From NCBI RefSeq assembly GCF_008704715.1, contig NZ_CP023689.1, positions 6,324,001 to 6,388,000 of the forward strand: DNA of 64,000 nt, read 5' to 3'. The stretch comes from Streptomyces chartreusis. Lineage in GTDB: Bacteria; Actinomycetota; Actinomycetes; Streptomycetales; Streptomycetaceae. Under the pieces are notes generated by a model. That model saw only the letters and a list, made by a program, of their open reading frames with translations. It did not search any database and had not been told where the DNA came from. Both the position numbers and the translations under genes were made by a program. Below, one piece after another: positions 1 to 7,933 of this stretch (the first letter of the stretch is position 1; the number at the start of each line of letters is the position of its first letter).

Positions 1-1223
1 AGGCTCATGTCGCCGCGGAAGACGTTCCACAGCTGGAGCAGCTCGTCCAGCGAGGTACGGCGCAGGAAGTGGCAGAAGCGGCTCATGTCCTGCTCGTCGG
101 CCACGCTCCAGCGGGTCGCCGCCTCGTGCGCGCTGGCGGGCCGGTGGGTGCGCAGCTTCAGCATCGTGAACGGCCGCCCGTCCTTGCCGATCCGCTCCTG
201 CCGGAACACCACACCCGGCCCGTCCAGGACCCGCAGCACGAGCGCACAGATCAGCAGGACCGGCGCGACCAGCACCAGCAGCGCACCGGACAGCAGCACG
301 TCGAGCGCCCGCTTGCCCACGCTGCCGTGCCGCCGCGCACCCCGCGGCCGCAGCAACCGGCCGGAGAATCCCGCCAGATGACCGGCCCCCGTCCGGTGCC
401 CGCTCACGCCGTACGACGGAGGATCGGCGTCCAGCTCCCACAGCGCGCACCCGTGCGCGGCCAGCGCCCGCAGCACGCCCGCCTTCTCCACCCGGGTCGC
501 GGCCCCCACCACGAGGACCGTGCGCACACCGTTCTGGACGAGTGCCCGCCGCGCCTCCAGCGCGGTCGTCAGCACCGGCAGCCCGAGCTCGTCGTCGGCC
601 TCGCCGAGCACCTCCGGGTCGTCGGCGACCAGGCCGACCGGCCTTACGCCGCAGTCCGGTTGGCGCAGCAGCGCGGCCGACACCCGCCGCGTCGCCGCGA
701 GCGGGCCGACCACCAGCGCCGGACCGGGCCGCTGCCGCAACGCGCGGCGCCGCAGCCCGTGCACCGCCGCGCGCCCCGCGACGGCCGCCGCACAGTGCAC
801 CGCGGCCGCTCCGGCCAGCACGGCCAACGGGACGGACCGCAGCGGGGAGAGCGCCACCACGGCGGCCCAGCCCACGGCGATCCGGGCGCAGACGGCGGGC
901 AGTTCGTCGAGCACGCCGGTGACGGCGGAGGTGTCGTAGAGGGACGCCCGCCGGTTCAGGCACAGCACACCGAGCGCGAGCAGGGCGACGACCAGCGGAT
1001 GTCTGTGCGGCGCCGGCAGCACCAGGGCCCCCAGCAGGGCCGCGCCCGCGTCGAGGAGCCACAGCGTGGTCCGGAAGCTCCGGGCGGCCGGGCGTGGACG
1101 GCGGGCGCCCCGCCCGGCACCGCCCCGGCGTCCGGCGGCCTGGCCGCGGGGGGCGAGGACGGAGACGGCGCCCCCGGGGACCTGCGGCCCCGCAGGCGAG
1201 GCGACGGTACTTTCCGCGGTCAT
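1..1223 (-). CDS. Exopolysaccharide sugar transferase (polyprenyl glycosylphosphotransferase), 3' end missing
   Basis: Read on the minus strand from an ATG at 1221-1223, this frame stays open to the left edge, so the gene is cut off. The N-terminal half holds hydrophobic stretches and a CoA-binding-like Rossmann region (PALVVGPLAATRRV). The C-terminal half has the bacterial sugar transferase core: KRALDVLLSGALLVLVAPV (membrane anchor), VVFRQERIGKDGRPF, MLKLRTH and RRTSLDELLQLWNVFRGDMS. This family (WbaP/CpsE type) moves a sugar-1-phosphate from an NDP-sugar onto undecaprenyl phosphate at the membrane to start polysaccharide assembly. Its ATG overlaps the stop of the upstream glycosyltransferase (ATGA), so the two are translationally coupled. 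The substrate cannot be told. Confidence 0.88.
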   Translation of the reverse strand, partial: MTAESTVASPAGPQVPGGAVSVLAPRGQAAGRRGGAGRGARRPRPAARSFRTTLWLLDAGAALLGALVLPAPHRHPLVVALLALGVLCLNRRASLYDTSAVTGVLDELPAVCARIAVGWAAVVALSPLRSVPLAVLAGAAAVHCAAAVAGRAAVHGLRRRALRQRPGPALVVGPLAATRRVSAALLRQPDCGVRPVGLVADDPEVLGEADDELGLPVLTTALEARRALVQNGVRTVLVVGAATRVEKAGVLRALAAHGCALWELDADPPSYGVSGHRTGAGHLAGFSGRLLRPRGARRHGSVGKRALDVLLSGALLVLVAPVLLICALVLRVLDGPGVVFRQERIGKDGRPFTMLKLRTHRPASAHEAATRWSVADEQDMSRFCHFLRRTSLDELLQLWNVFRGDMS

Positions 1224-2359
1224 GTGGTCATGCACTTTCTGCCCTCGTCGGATCCGGACATCTGCGCGGCGGTGAGGCCGAGCAGCTCGCGGTACACATC
1301 GGTCACCGCGTCCGTGGTCTGGCGCAGATCGTGCGCGCGCAGCACGTGCGAGCGGCCCTGCGCGCCGAGCGCCGAGCGCAGCGGCTCGTCCCGCAGCAGC
1401 GTCGTGAGCGCCCGCGCCAGCGCACCGGGGTCCTCCGGCGGCACCAGGCAGTCCGGCCGATGGGCGGCCGGCAGACTCTCGGCGGCCCCGTCCACGTCCG
1501 TGGCGACGACCGGCCGGCCGCACGCCATGGCCTCCAGCGGGGCGAGCGCCATGCCCTCCCAGCGGGACGGCAGGACCACGACATCGGCGGCCCGGTACCA
1601 GCCGGCGACGTCCGGCGTCCCGCCGGCGAACCGCACCGACGCGGGCGCCGACGCGCGCAGCCGCCCGTCGTCCGGGCCGTCACCCACGAGCACCAGCCGT
1701 GCCCCGGGGACCTGCCGCTCGACCTCGGGCCAGGCCCGCAGGAGCACGTCCTGACCCTTCTGGCGGCACAGCCGTCCCACACACACCACGAGCGGACCCG
1801 CCCCGGAGCGCGCGCTCTCCCCCTCCGGCCGGAACCGGTCGGTGTCGACGCCGTTGGGGACCACCTGCCAGCGGGCGGAGATCCCGGCCCGGTAGCCGGT
1901 ACGCCGCTCGGCCTCGCTCACGCACAGCACCCGCTTCGCCCAGCGCGTCCCGAACCGCTCCCAGGCCAGCGCCACCCGGGCGACGGCTCCGTCGGCGGCC
2001 TCGAACGACCAGGCGTGCGGCTGGAAGACGGTGGGCAGGGCGCCGCGCACCGCGAGCCTCGCCGCGAGCCCGGCCTTCGCGCTGTGCGCGTGCACCAGGT
2101 CCGGCCGCACGTCTCGCACCAGCCGCGACAGCCGCCGTACCTCACCCGGGAGCCGGAGTCCCGGGGAGCGGGTGGCGTCCCAGCGCACGACCCGGCAGCC
2201 CAGCGCGCGTACGTCGTACGCCAGCGTGCCGCCTCTCGGACAGACCACGGTCACCCGCAGCCCCGTGGCGAGTTGTGCCGCGGCCAGGTCCGTCACGACC
2301 CGCGCGACACCCCCCTCGACGGGCTGGGCGACATGCAGGATGTGCGGCGCGATGCGCAT
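1220..2359 (-). CDS. GT4-type glycosyltransferase
   Basis: A GT-B fold, family 4-like glycosyltransferase. The N-terminal domain begins MRIAPHILHVAQPVEGGVARV, with the glycine-rich donor/acceptor loop; DLVHAHSAKAGL follows. The C-terminal domain has VVPNGVDTDRF, VGRLCRQKGQDVLL and the nucleotide-sugar motif PSRWEGMALAPLEAMACGRPVVATDV (E-x7-E). The start at 2359 is chosen because the family consensus begins there; an upstream ATG at 2404 would add 15 unrelated residues. It probably adds a sugar to the lipid-linked intermediate made by the adjacent sugar transferase in exopolysaccharide assembly. Length (379 aa) is normal for the family. Donor and acceptor are unknown. Confidence 0.9.
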   Translation of the reverse strand: MRIAPHILHVAQPVEGGVARVVTDLAAAQLATGLRVTVVCPRGGTLAYDVRALGCRVVRWDATRSPGLRLPGEVRRLSRLVRDVRPDLVHAHSAKAGLAARLAVRGALPTVFQPHAWSFEAADGAVARVALAWERFGTRWAKRVLCVSEAERRTGYRAGISARWQVVPNGVDTDRFRPEGESARSGAGPLVVCVGRLCRQKGQDVLLRAWPEVERQVPGARLVLVGDGPDDGRLRASAPASVRFAGGTPDVAGWYRAADVVVLPSRWEGMALAPLEAMACGRPVVATDVDGAAESLPAAHRPDCLVPPEDPGALARALTTLLRDEPLRSALGAQGRSHVLRAHDLRQTTDAVTDVYRELLGLTAAQMSGSDEGRKCMTT

Positions 2360-2709
2360 GACCGAAGCTGCCCTTCCGAAGAAATGAGTCCGAACCAGTA
2401 ACACGATGTGTGGCTCGCGTTCCCGATATAAGATCCCGCGCCTGTTCGAGAGGGTCTGCGCTTCAACCGGCTTCGTGGGTTCAGCAGATAAGCAGTACCA
2501 GCCACTTATCCATATTTATCTTCTATCCGGTCAACAGTGTTGGAGCGGCAGCGTTTTGCGGGTTGTTTCCCGCACGGGACCACCCATTCGGAGTCGTCGC
2601 CCGGTGTGGTTTTCAGAATGGTCTGTTCGGAGTGATGAGCGGTTGCGGGCGCGCCGTGCCGGTTTAACGGTGATCGCAAGATCCGAAAACTCACTTCGAG
2701 GTGGACTCC
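2360..2709. promoter_or_regulatory. Divergent intergenic region
   Basis: This 350-bp gap separates the minus-strand polysaccharide genes from the plus-strand secreted coiled-coil gene. It is clearly more AT-rich than its surroundings around 2400-2560, as expected of promoters in a high-GC genome. I see no confident -35/-10 pair, operator or small gene. A ribosome-binding site (GAGGTGGA) lies just before the ATG at 2710. Confidence 0.5.
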
Positions 2710-3414
2710 ATGCCTTCGACGAACAACCGGCACTTCGCCATATCCGCCCTGTGCGCGGCCCTCCTGCTGGGCACGGCGGCCGCACCCGCCCTCGCCGCCC
2801 CACCGGACTCCGGGCGCTCGGCCGTCCGAAGTCAGACCCCGGCCCTGGCCGGTCTCGGCACCGCACTGACCCCGGTGACGCACCTTCTGAACAGCGCGGT
2901 CTACGCCGACGACGACCCGCTCACCGAGGCGGAGGCGAAGGAACTCGCGGACGCCGTCGCCGAGGCCCAGAAGGAGATCGACGCCGCCCTGAAGGAGGCC
3001 GAGCAGGCCCGCAAGGAGGCCGACCAGGCCAGGAAGGACGCCCTCGCCGAGGCGCAGAAGGAGATCGACGCGGCCCTGAAGGAGGTCGCGGCGGCCAAGA
3101 AGGAGGCGCTCGCCGAGGCGGCAGCGGCAACCGAGGAGGCCACGGCGGAGACGACCACCGAGGCCACGACCGAGACGGCGGCCGGGACATCGACCAGCAC
3201 GTCGACTGTGGAGACCACTGAGACGGCCTCCCAGACGACGAACCTCACCTCGGACGCTCTCGGCGCCCTCGGCGAGACGCTCAGTTCCCTGCTGAGCGCG
3301 CTCACCTCCCTCGGCTCCCAGGAAGAGGTGGACACCAGCGCCGACAACGTGCTCAAGTCCCTCGTGAACGTCAGGGTCGCCACGCAGCTCGACCGCGAAC
3401 TGCCCGCCGCCTGA
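2710..3414 (+). CDS. Secreted Ala/Glu/Lys-rich coiled-coil protein
   Basis: The protein has a Sec signal peptide (basic NNRH, hydrophobic ALCAALLLGTAAAPALA, likely AxA cleavage near residue 32). From about residue 75 to 150 it is a low-complexity charged helix with repeats of EAQKEIDAALKE and KEALAEA, predicted to form a coiled coil. A Thr/Glu/Ser-rich linker and a short hydrophobic LGALGETLSSLLSAL segment follow. There is no recognisable domain and no anchor. A GTG at 2701 lies in frame, but GAGGTGGA is spaced correctly for the ATG at 2710. Function unknown; an extracellular or cell-wall-associated structural role is only a guess. A strong terminator follows directly. Confidence 0.75.
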   Translation: MPSTNNRHFAISALCAALLLGTAAAPALAAPPDSGRSAVRSQTPALAGLGTALTPVTHLLNSAVYADDDPLTEAEAKELADAVAEAQKEIDAALKEAEQARKEADQARKDALAEAQKEIDAALKEVAAAKKEALAEAAAATEEATAETTTEATTETAAGTSTSTSTVETTETASQTTNLTSDALGALGETLSSLLSALTSLGSQEEVDTSADNVLKSLVNVRVATQLDRELPAA

Positions 3415-3422
3415 ACCTTCCG

Positions 3423-3461
3423 ACCCGTTGTGCCGGCCATTGCCGGCGCAACGGGTCTTTT
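3423..3461 (+). terminator. Rho-independent terminator after the coiled-coil gene
   Basis: A 15-bp stem (ACCCGTTG-TGCCGGC paired with GCCGGCG-CAACGGGT, one G-U pair) closes a CATT loop and is followed by CTTTT. It lies a few bases after the stop at 3414. Confidence 0.85.
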
Positions 3462-3561
3462 CGTATGAGTTCCTGGAACTTGAGAGCGCAGAGTTTCCCG
3501 GGCGGTCCCCCTCTCGTTAGCCCGGGAGAACGAGGACCGGATTTACCTGGAAAGGACCACG

Positions 3562-3867
3562 ATGAAGAACCTGAAGGCCGCTGCCGTTGTCGCCGGCTCG
3601 ATTGCCATTGCCGGCGCCGCTGTCCCCGCCTCCGCGGTGGACATGTCGGGGCAGGGCCTCGTCGACAACGGTAAGACGGTCGCCCGCAGCCTCCCCACCG
3701 CCGCCAAGCTGCCGACCGGCTACGTCGGCAACAACGTGAAGCGCACGGCGGACAAGGTGAAGACCGGCGTGAAGGACTCGGGCATGGTGAAGACCCCCGT
3801 CTTCGGCGGCGCGCTGCCGAACCCCGTCGACGGCCGGCTGCTCGGTGGACTTCCGCTCAACAGGTGA
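3562..3867 (+). CDS. Small secreted protein of unknown function
   Basis: A 101-aa product with a clear signal peptide (MKNLKAAAVVAGSIAIAGAAVPASA, cleavage near residue 25). The mature part is about 75 residues, has no cysteines and is rich in Gly, Lys and Val (VKRTADKVKTGVKDSGMVKTP, then FGGALPNPVDGRLLGGLPLN). The ribosome-binding site GGAAAGGA sits 7 nt before the ATG. In size and signal peptide it resembles the secreted protein encoded at 5762-6157, but I see no convincing homology. The gene is alone on the plus strand, followed by a hairpin. Function unknown. Confidence 0.7.
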   Translation: MKNLKAAAVVAGSIAIAGAAVPASAVDMSGQGLVDNGKTVARSLPTAAKLPTGYVGNNVKRTADKVKTGVKDSGMVKTPVFGGALPNPVDGRLLGGLPLNR

Positions 3868-3893
3868 GTTCGCGGCCCATCGGCTCGCGCTCG

Positions 3894-3924
3894 GGGCCGG
3901 CTCCGTATCCCTCGGAGCCGGCCC
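3894..3924 (+). terminator. Hairpin after the small secreted protein gene
   Basis: An 11-bp perfect GC-rich stem (GGGCCGGCTCC with GGAGCCGGCCC) closes a 9-nt loop 26 nt after the stop. The T-run is weak (TTC), as is common in Streptomyces. Confidence 0.7.
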
Positions 3925-4076
3925 TTCGGCATGTCCGGCCCGGTCGATATGACGGAGTGTGATTTTCGGCGGCCCTATTGGGCCGAACGGACGACTCCGG
4001 GTGACCGCGGGTGAGGTGGTCGCGTTGGTCCCTGTGAACGGGCGCTCTTTCCTCCTTGCCGGCGCTCTCGAAATCT

Positions 4077-4114
4077 GTGGGCCCTGTCCGCTCTCCGAAG
4101 TGGACAGGGCCCAC
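4077..4114. terminator. Hairpin between convergent genes
   Basis: A perfect 13-bp inverted repeat (GTGGGCCCTGTCC with GGACAGGGCCCAC) closes a 12-nt loop and is followed by GGCTTT on the plus strand. It lies in the gap between the plus-strand gene ending at 3867 and the minus-strand gene ending at 4198, where a bidirectional terminator is expected. Confidence 0.65.
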
Positions 4115-4147
4115 GGCTTTGCCCGGCGCACCGTGCACGGAGAACGC

Positions 4148-4184
4148 CGATGGCGGCCCACCGGAACTCCGGGGACCGCCATCG
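4148..4184 (-). terminator. Hairpin downstream of the first secreted paralogue
   Basis: Inverted repeat CGATGGCGG / CCGCCATCG lies 14 nt beyond the stop of the minus-strand gene at 4198. There is no T-run, so its role as a terminator is inferred from position. Confidence 0.5.
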
Positions 4185-4197
4185 AGTGAAGGACTGA

Positions 4198-4518
4198 TCA
4201 GAACAGCAGGCCCGCGACGTACGGGGACTTCTGCTGCTGGTCGACCTTGCCGGTGTTGCACGCGGCGTAGTGCGAGTTGGGCGCGATGGTGGCGGCCAGG
4301 ACGGCGCCGTTCGACCACGGGGCGATGCAGCGGCCGTCGATCACGGCACCGTTGACGATGGCAAGGCCCTGCTGCGGGTCGTTGACGACGACGGGGGACG
4401 TCGAGAAGCCGCTACCGCCCTTGACGGTGGTGGTCTCGGTGTCGGCCGCGGCGGCGCCACCGGTCGCGAGGACGATGCCTGCGGCAATGGCGGAAACAGC
4501 CATAACCTTATTGCGCAT
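4198..4518 (-). CDS. Secreted two-cysteine protein, tandem paralogue 1
   Basis: A 106-aa protein with a signal peptide (MRNKVMAVSAIAAGIVLATGGAAAA). The mature domain of about 80 residues has the shared features of this tandem family: TVKGGSGFSTSPVVVN, DPQQGLAIVNG, GRCIAPWSNGAVL, APNSHYAACNT, then a C-terminal YVAGLLF. The two cysteines could form one disulfide. ATG at 4518 has GAAAGG upstream and the same MRNKV start as its neighbour. Size, secretion and copy number recall rodlins and other Streptomyces surface proteins, but the sequence does not match chaplins or rodlins as I know them. Function unknown. Confidence 0.75.
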   Translation of the reverse strand: MRNKVMAVSAIAAGIVLATGGAAAADTETTTVKGGSGFSTSPVVVNDPQQGLAIVNGAVIDGRCIAPWSNGAVLAATIAPNSHYAACNTGKVDQQQKSPYVAGLLF

Positions 4519-4580
4519 GAGTTGAGCCTTTCCGGGCTGCGATGGGGGGTTTACCTGCGTCGAATCGCTCGAAGCAGGAG

Positions 4581-4901
4581 TCAGAACAGCAGTCCGCCCT
4601 TGTAGACGGCCTTCTGCGACTGGTCGACCGTCGCCGTGTTGCACGCGGCGTAGTGCGAGTTCGGCGCGGCCACGCCGGCCAGCACGGCTCCGTCGGACCA
4701 GGGGGCGACACAGCGGAGGTCGGCCACGGTGCCATTGACGATCACAAGGCCCTGCTGGGGCGCGTTCACGACGACCGGGGACGTCGAGAAGCCGCTGCCA
4801 CCCTCGACCCGGGTGACCGTGGTGTCGGCCGCGGCGGTACCGCCGGCCGCGAGGGCGATGCCTGCTGCGAGGGCGGAGATAGCCGTAACCTTGTTACGCA
4901 T
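4581..4901 (-). CDS. Secreted two-cysteine protein, tandem paralogue 2
   Basis: A 106-aa paralogue of the genes on either side. Signal peptide MRNKVTAISALAAGIALAAGGTAAA; mature part with VEGGSGFSTSPVVVN, APQQGLVIVNG, LRCVAPWSDGAVL, APNSHYAACNT and a terminal YKGGLLF. Both cysteines are conserved. The nearest upstream bases include GAAAGG, a good ribosome-binding site for ATG 4901. The 62-bp gap to paralogue 1 and 63-bp gap to paralogue 3 suggest one transcript read from paralogue 3 toward paralogue 1. Confidence 0.75.
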   Translation of the reverse strand: MRNKVTAISALAAGIALAAGGTAAADTTVTRVEGGSGFSTSPVVVNAPQQGLVIVNGTVADLRCVAPWSDGAVLAGVAAPNSHYAACNTATVDQSQKAVYKGGLLF

Positions 4902-4964
4902 GGGTTTGCGCCTTTCGGGGCTGCGTTGGGGGATTCACCTGCTGCTAATCGCTCGGCGCGGTGC

Positions 4965-5321
4965 TCAGAACAGGAAGCCCGCGACGTACGGGGACTTCTG
5001 CGACTGGTCGACCTTCTCCGTGTTGCAGGCGGCGTAGTGCGAGTTCGGCGCCGCGACGCCACCGAGAACCGCTCCGTTGGACCACGGGGCGATGCAGCGG
5101 CCGTCGATGACGGTGCCGTTGACGACGAGGACACCCTGCTGCGGCTCGTTCACGACGACCGGGCCGGACGAGAAGCCGCTACCGCCCTTGACGGTCGTGG
5201 TGGTGCCGCTGGTGCTGGTGCCGTTGCCACCGTTGCCGTAGCCGCCCGCGGAGGCGACGCCGGCGGCGCTGACGACGGTGCTGAGGGCGAGGGCCGTGAT
5301 GACCGCGAACTTCTTGGACAA
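4965..5321 (-). CDS. Secreted two-cysteine protein, tandem paralogue 3
   Basis: The first gene of the tandem set, 118 aa. It differs from the other two in its signal peptide (MSKKFAVITALALSTVVSAAGVASA) and in a Gly/Ser/Thr-rich insert (YGNGGNGTSTSGTTTT) before the shared domain (VKGGSGFSSGPVVVN, EPQQGVLVVNG, GRCIAPWSNGAVL, APNSHYAACNT, YVAGFLF). The start codon is TTG at 5321, supported by AGGAAGGAA just upstream. Function unknown. Confidence 0.75.
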   Translation of the reverse strand: MSKKFAVITALALSTVVSAAGVASAGGYGNGGNGTSTSGTTTTVKGGSGFSSGPVVVNEPQQGVLVVNGTVIDGRCIAPWSNGAVLGGVAAPNSHYAACNTEKVDQSQKSPYVAGFLF

Positions 5322-5545
5322 CTCGGTTCCTTCCTGAATTCACGGTTGCGCACGCTTACGAAAAGGAAACCCGTATATGCATGCATAAGTCACGGCGCGA
5401 ACATTCAAACATGGGTAGATTCCATCGAATGGCGCAACGCGGTGTGCCAAGCGGCGGACCAGGCTTTCTGTTCATTCCCTGAGCGGGCTTCGGGGAATAT
5501 GCCCCGGGTACCGCCGAATACATTCAGGAACGGGCGCCGACATAC

Positions 5546-5584
5546 GTCCGGCCCACCGGCGAGGGGAAGGCCGGTGGGCCGGAC
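5546..5584. terminator. Hairpin in the 5322-5761 gap
   Basis: A perfect 14-bp inverted repeat (GTCCGGCCCACCGG with CCGGTGGGCCGGAC) closes an 11-nt loop. The 440-bp gap holds no gene I can support; its first 100 bases next to 5321 are AT-rich and probably contain the promoter for the tandem secreted genes. Confidence 0.55.
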
Positions 5585-5629
5585 GATGGTTCACGGGTGC
5601 CGGTGGGCTGGTGGGCCCGCCACGCGCGG

Positions 5630-5742
5630 ATCTGGAACTGCGGGTCCGGATCCGGCGCCCGGGCCTGCCGACGGTTTCCGACCGCCGAGAACCGGATCAG
5701 AGATGTGGAATTCCGGGTCCGGCTTTCGCCGGTACTGCCGAC
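5630..5742. repeat. Imperfect direct repeat of about 40 bp
   Basis: Two copies (5630-5672 and 5703-5742) share ATsTGGAA, CGGGTCCGG and CTGCCGAC in the same order, separated by 30 bp. They lie just downstream of the minus-strand gene ending at 5762. The function is unknown; it may be a local duplication. Confidence 0.55.
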
Positions 5743-5761
5743 TTGTAAGGATGCCGGGCCG

Positions 5762-6157
5762 TCACTTGCCGGGGAGCAGGGTGCCGAGACCGGCGGCGGT
5801 CGGCGCCTTCAGCGGGCGGACCTGCACGGAGCCGCTGCCGGCCGGGTTCTTCACCGGAATGGTGGGCTTCTTGGCCGCGCCCGGGTCCATGCCGTCCAGG
5901 TAGACGCCGGACATCGGGCTCGTGCTGTTCTTGTCGAAAGCGGTGCCCTTGGCGACTCCGCCGTCACGGGCCAGCCGCGTCACCGTGTCGGCGGCCGGCA
6001 CGACCGCCGGGGTCACCTTGGTCGGGGACATGAGCCCGAGCGGGCTGCCGGGAAGCCCCGAACCGCCGCCGACAGCGGCCGAAGCCGCGACAGCGGAACC
6101 GCCCACAAGACCCGCACCGATCGCCAACGCCGCAGTGGTGAAAACTGCCTTCTTCAT
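5762..6157 (-). CDS. Secreted protein of unknown function
   Basis: A 131-aa product with a signal peptide (MKKAVFTTAALAIGAGLVGGSAVAASA, cleavage near residue 27). The mature part is rich in Gly, Pro, Val and Thr, has no cysteines and no recognisable domain (PLGLMSPTKVTPAVVPAAD, GVYLDGMDPGAAKKP, PTAAGLGTLLPGK at the C terminus). A good ribosome-binding site (GCGAGGTGA) precedes ATG 6157. It is the fifth small exported protein within 4 kb. Function unknown. Confidence 0.7.
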   Translation of the reverse strand: MKKAVFTTAALAIGAGLVGGSAVAASAAVGGGSGLPGSPLGLMSPTKVTPAVVPAADTVTRLARDGGVAKGTAFDKNSTSPMSGVYLDGMDPGAAKKPTIPVKNPAGSGSVQVRPLKAPTAAGLGTLLPGK

Positions 6158-6360
6158 GATTCACCTCGCTTGAAAGTACCTCTGATCCGACGGTTGGAGA
6201 ACATAGCAGTCCATCGCCACTGCAAAAGCGACGCGTTACTCCATACGCATGAAAGTCGGCGAGGTGAAGAATGCAATGTGCGGCGGCATTCGGAGGGATT
6301 GGCATCTGGTCCGCGGAGTAATTCATCCTATGGTGCTTCCGGATCGGCAGGGCGACCTGC

Positions 6361-7131
6361 ATGATCGGAAATATGAAATTCAGCGCTCTCCTCGACATGT
6401 TCACAGGCGGAGATAAATTTACCCCGTCCCCGACCCCTCCCGGGACACCGCCGGGATCGCTCGTCTGGGCGGAGGAGTTCGACGCGCCCATCGCCTGGGG
6501 CGCCCGCTGGGTCGGCGACCGCACCAGCGCGTTCCGCTACTGCGACCACAACCCGGACGACAACAAGCTCGACTGGCTCGACCCCGGCTGTGTGACCGTC
6601 TCGGACGGCATGGCCACCTTCACCGCCACCCCCGACGGCCGCACTCTCGAGAACGGCCGGCCGGCCTGGCGCACCGGGCTGCTCACCACCGAGTACTCCG
6701 ACGAGGCCTTCCGGGTGCGCACCGGCGACCTCGTCGAGACCCGCGTCCGGCTCCCCTCGGGAATGGGGGCCTGGCCCGCGCTGTGGACCTGGAAGGACGG
6801 CGAGAACGAGGTCGACAGCTTCGAGTACCACCCGGACAACCCGCACCTGCTGGAGCTGTCCAACCACGTCAACTGCGCGGCGACGTACTTCACCGACGCG
6901 GACGCGGTCGCCCCCGGCCGCTGGGTGACCATCGGCACCCGCTACGGCGCACGGTGCGTCGAGTGGTTCGTCAACGGCGAGCGCGTCTTCGCCGACGACA
7001 CGGGCGTCGGCCACCACTGGTCGGCGTATCTGATCCTGAACCTGTCGCTGAGCGCCGGCGAGCATCACCCGGCGCCCTGCGGACCGGACCCGATCACCTT
7101 CGACGTCGGCCATCTGCGGGTCTACCGCTGA
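6361..7131 (+). CDS. GH16-like glycoside hydrolase/lectin-fold protein
   Basis: A 256-aa protein with the laminarinase-type jelly-roll fold. WAEEFDAP opens the domain near residue 37. GAWPALWTWKDGENEVDSFEY carries the GH16 active-site pattern E-x-D-x-x-E (EVDSFE, nucleophile and acid/base glutamates), and LILNLSLSAG is the usual late strand. The family cleaves beta-1,3 or beta-1,3-1,4 glucans or related polysaccharides. Unusually for the family I see no signal peptide: the N terminus is MIGNMKFSALLDMF followed by a Pro-rich linker. An alternative ATG lies at 6373. The nearby polysaccharide genes suggest, but do not prove, a polysaccharide-related role. Confidence 0.8.
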   Translation: MIGNMKFSALLDMFTGGDKFTPSPTPPGTPPGSLVWAEEFDAPIAWGARWVGDRTSAFRYCDHNPDDNKLDWLDPGCVTVSDGMATFTATPDGRTLENGRPAWRTGLLTTEYSDEAFRVRTGDLVETRVRLPSGMGAWPALWTWKDGENEVDSFEYHPDNPHLLELSNHVNCAATYFTDADAVAPGRWVTIGTRYGARCVEWFVNGERVFADDTGVGHHWSAYLILNLSLSAGEHHPAPCGPDPITFDVGHLRVYR

Positions 7132-7235
7132 CCGCGCCCCCGGGATCCCCCGTTCGGGCGGAGGGCCCGAGGGTTGTCGGCCGGTCGGGTGGGAGCGTGC
7201 CGGAAGACGCCGCGGGCCGTCGATAAGGTCGCGCG

Positions 7236-7826
7236 GTGGTCCCTAACTCACGTGCCGGCAGCGGCCGGGCGTTCGCCCTGCTGGTGGTGATCTGCGGGGC
7301 GGCCGGACTGGTGGCCTCCTGGGTCATCACCCTCGACAAGTTCAAGCTGCTGGAGGACCCCGACTTCACCCCGGGCTGCAGTCTGAACCCGGTGGTGTCC
7401 TGCGGCAGCGTGATGGAGAGCGACCAGGCCGAGGCCTTCGGGTTCCCCAATCCGATGCTCGGTCTGGTGGCCTACGGCATCGTGATCTGCGTCGGGGTGA
7501 GCCTGCTGGCCGGGGTCACCTTCCCGCGCTGGTACTGGCTGACCTTCGCGGCCGGCTGCCTGTTCGGGGTCGGGTTCGTCTCCTGGCTCCAGTTCGAGTC
7601 CCTGTACCGGATCAACGCCCTGTGCCTGTGGTGCTGTCTGGCCTGGCTCGGGACGATCCCGCTGTTCTGGTATGTGACGTCCCTCGTCGTACGGGCCGGC
7701 TTCCTGCCAGCCCCGCGTCCGGTGCGGGCGTTCTTCGAGGAGTTCACCTGGGTGCTGCCGGTGCTGCACATCGGCATCGTCGGCATGCTGATCCTGACCC
7801 GTTGGTGGGATTTCTGGACAAGCTGA
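7236..7826 (+). CDS. Vitamin K epoxide reductase (VKOR) family membrane protein
   Basis: A 196-aa polytopic protein with four to five hydrophobic segments. It has the VKOR signature: a first cysteine region (GCSLNPVVSCGSVM), the FGFPNPMLGL segment, and the redox-active CLWC in a transmembrane helix (INALCLWCCLAW). Bacterial VKORs reoxidise DsbA-like partners through quinone and so drive disulfide formation in exported proteins. The start is GTG at 7236. It is followed by the tyrosinase operon 100 bp downstream and preceded by genes for cysteine-bearing secreted proteins, which are plausible but unproven clients. Confidence 0.88.
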   Translation: MVPNSRAGSGRAFALLVVICGAAGLVASWVITLDKFKLLEDPDFTPGCSLNPVVSCGSVMESDQAEAFGFPNPMLGLVAYGIVICVGVSLLAGVTFPRWYWLTFAAGCLFGVGFVSWLQFESLYRINALCLWCCLAWLGTIPLFWYVTSLVVRAGFLPAPRPVRAFFEEFTWVLPVLHIGIVGMLILTRWWDFWTS

Positions 7827-7933
7827 CAATTGCTGCACCCGGGGCGACACGGCCGTACGGACGCCTCGGTGCTGACGGCTCGGAGCCTGGAACTGCTACT
7901 CGTACGAACACCGAACCGTACGAGGAGTGAGCG

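Noticed and set aside
69..2401. Long plus-strand open frames across the first 2.4 kb
   Set aside because: Their products are Arg/Pro/His-rich shadows of the minus-strand sugar transferase and glycosyltransferase, which carry clear family motifs.
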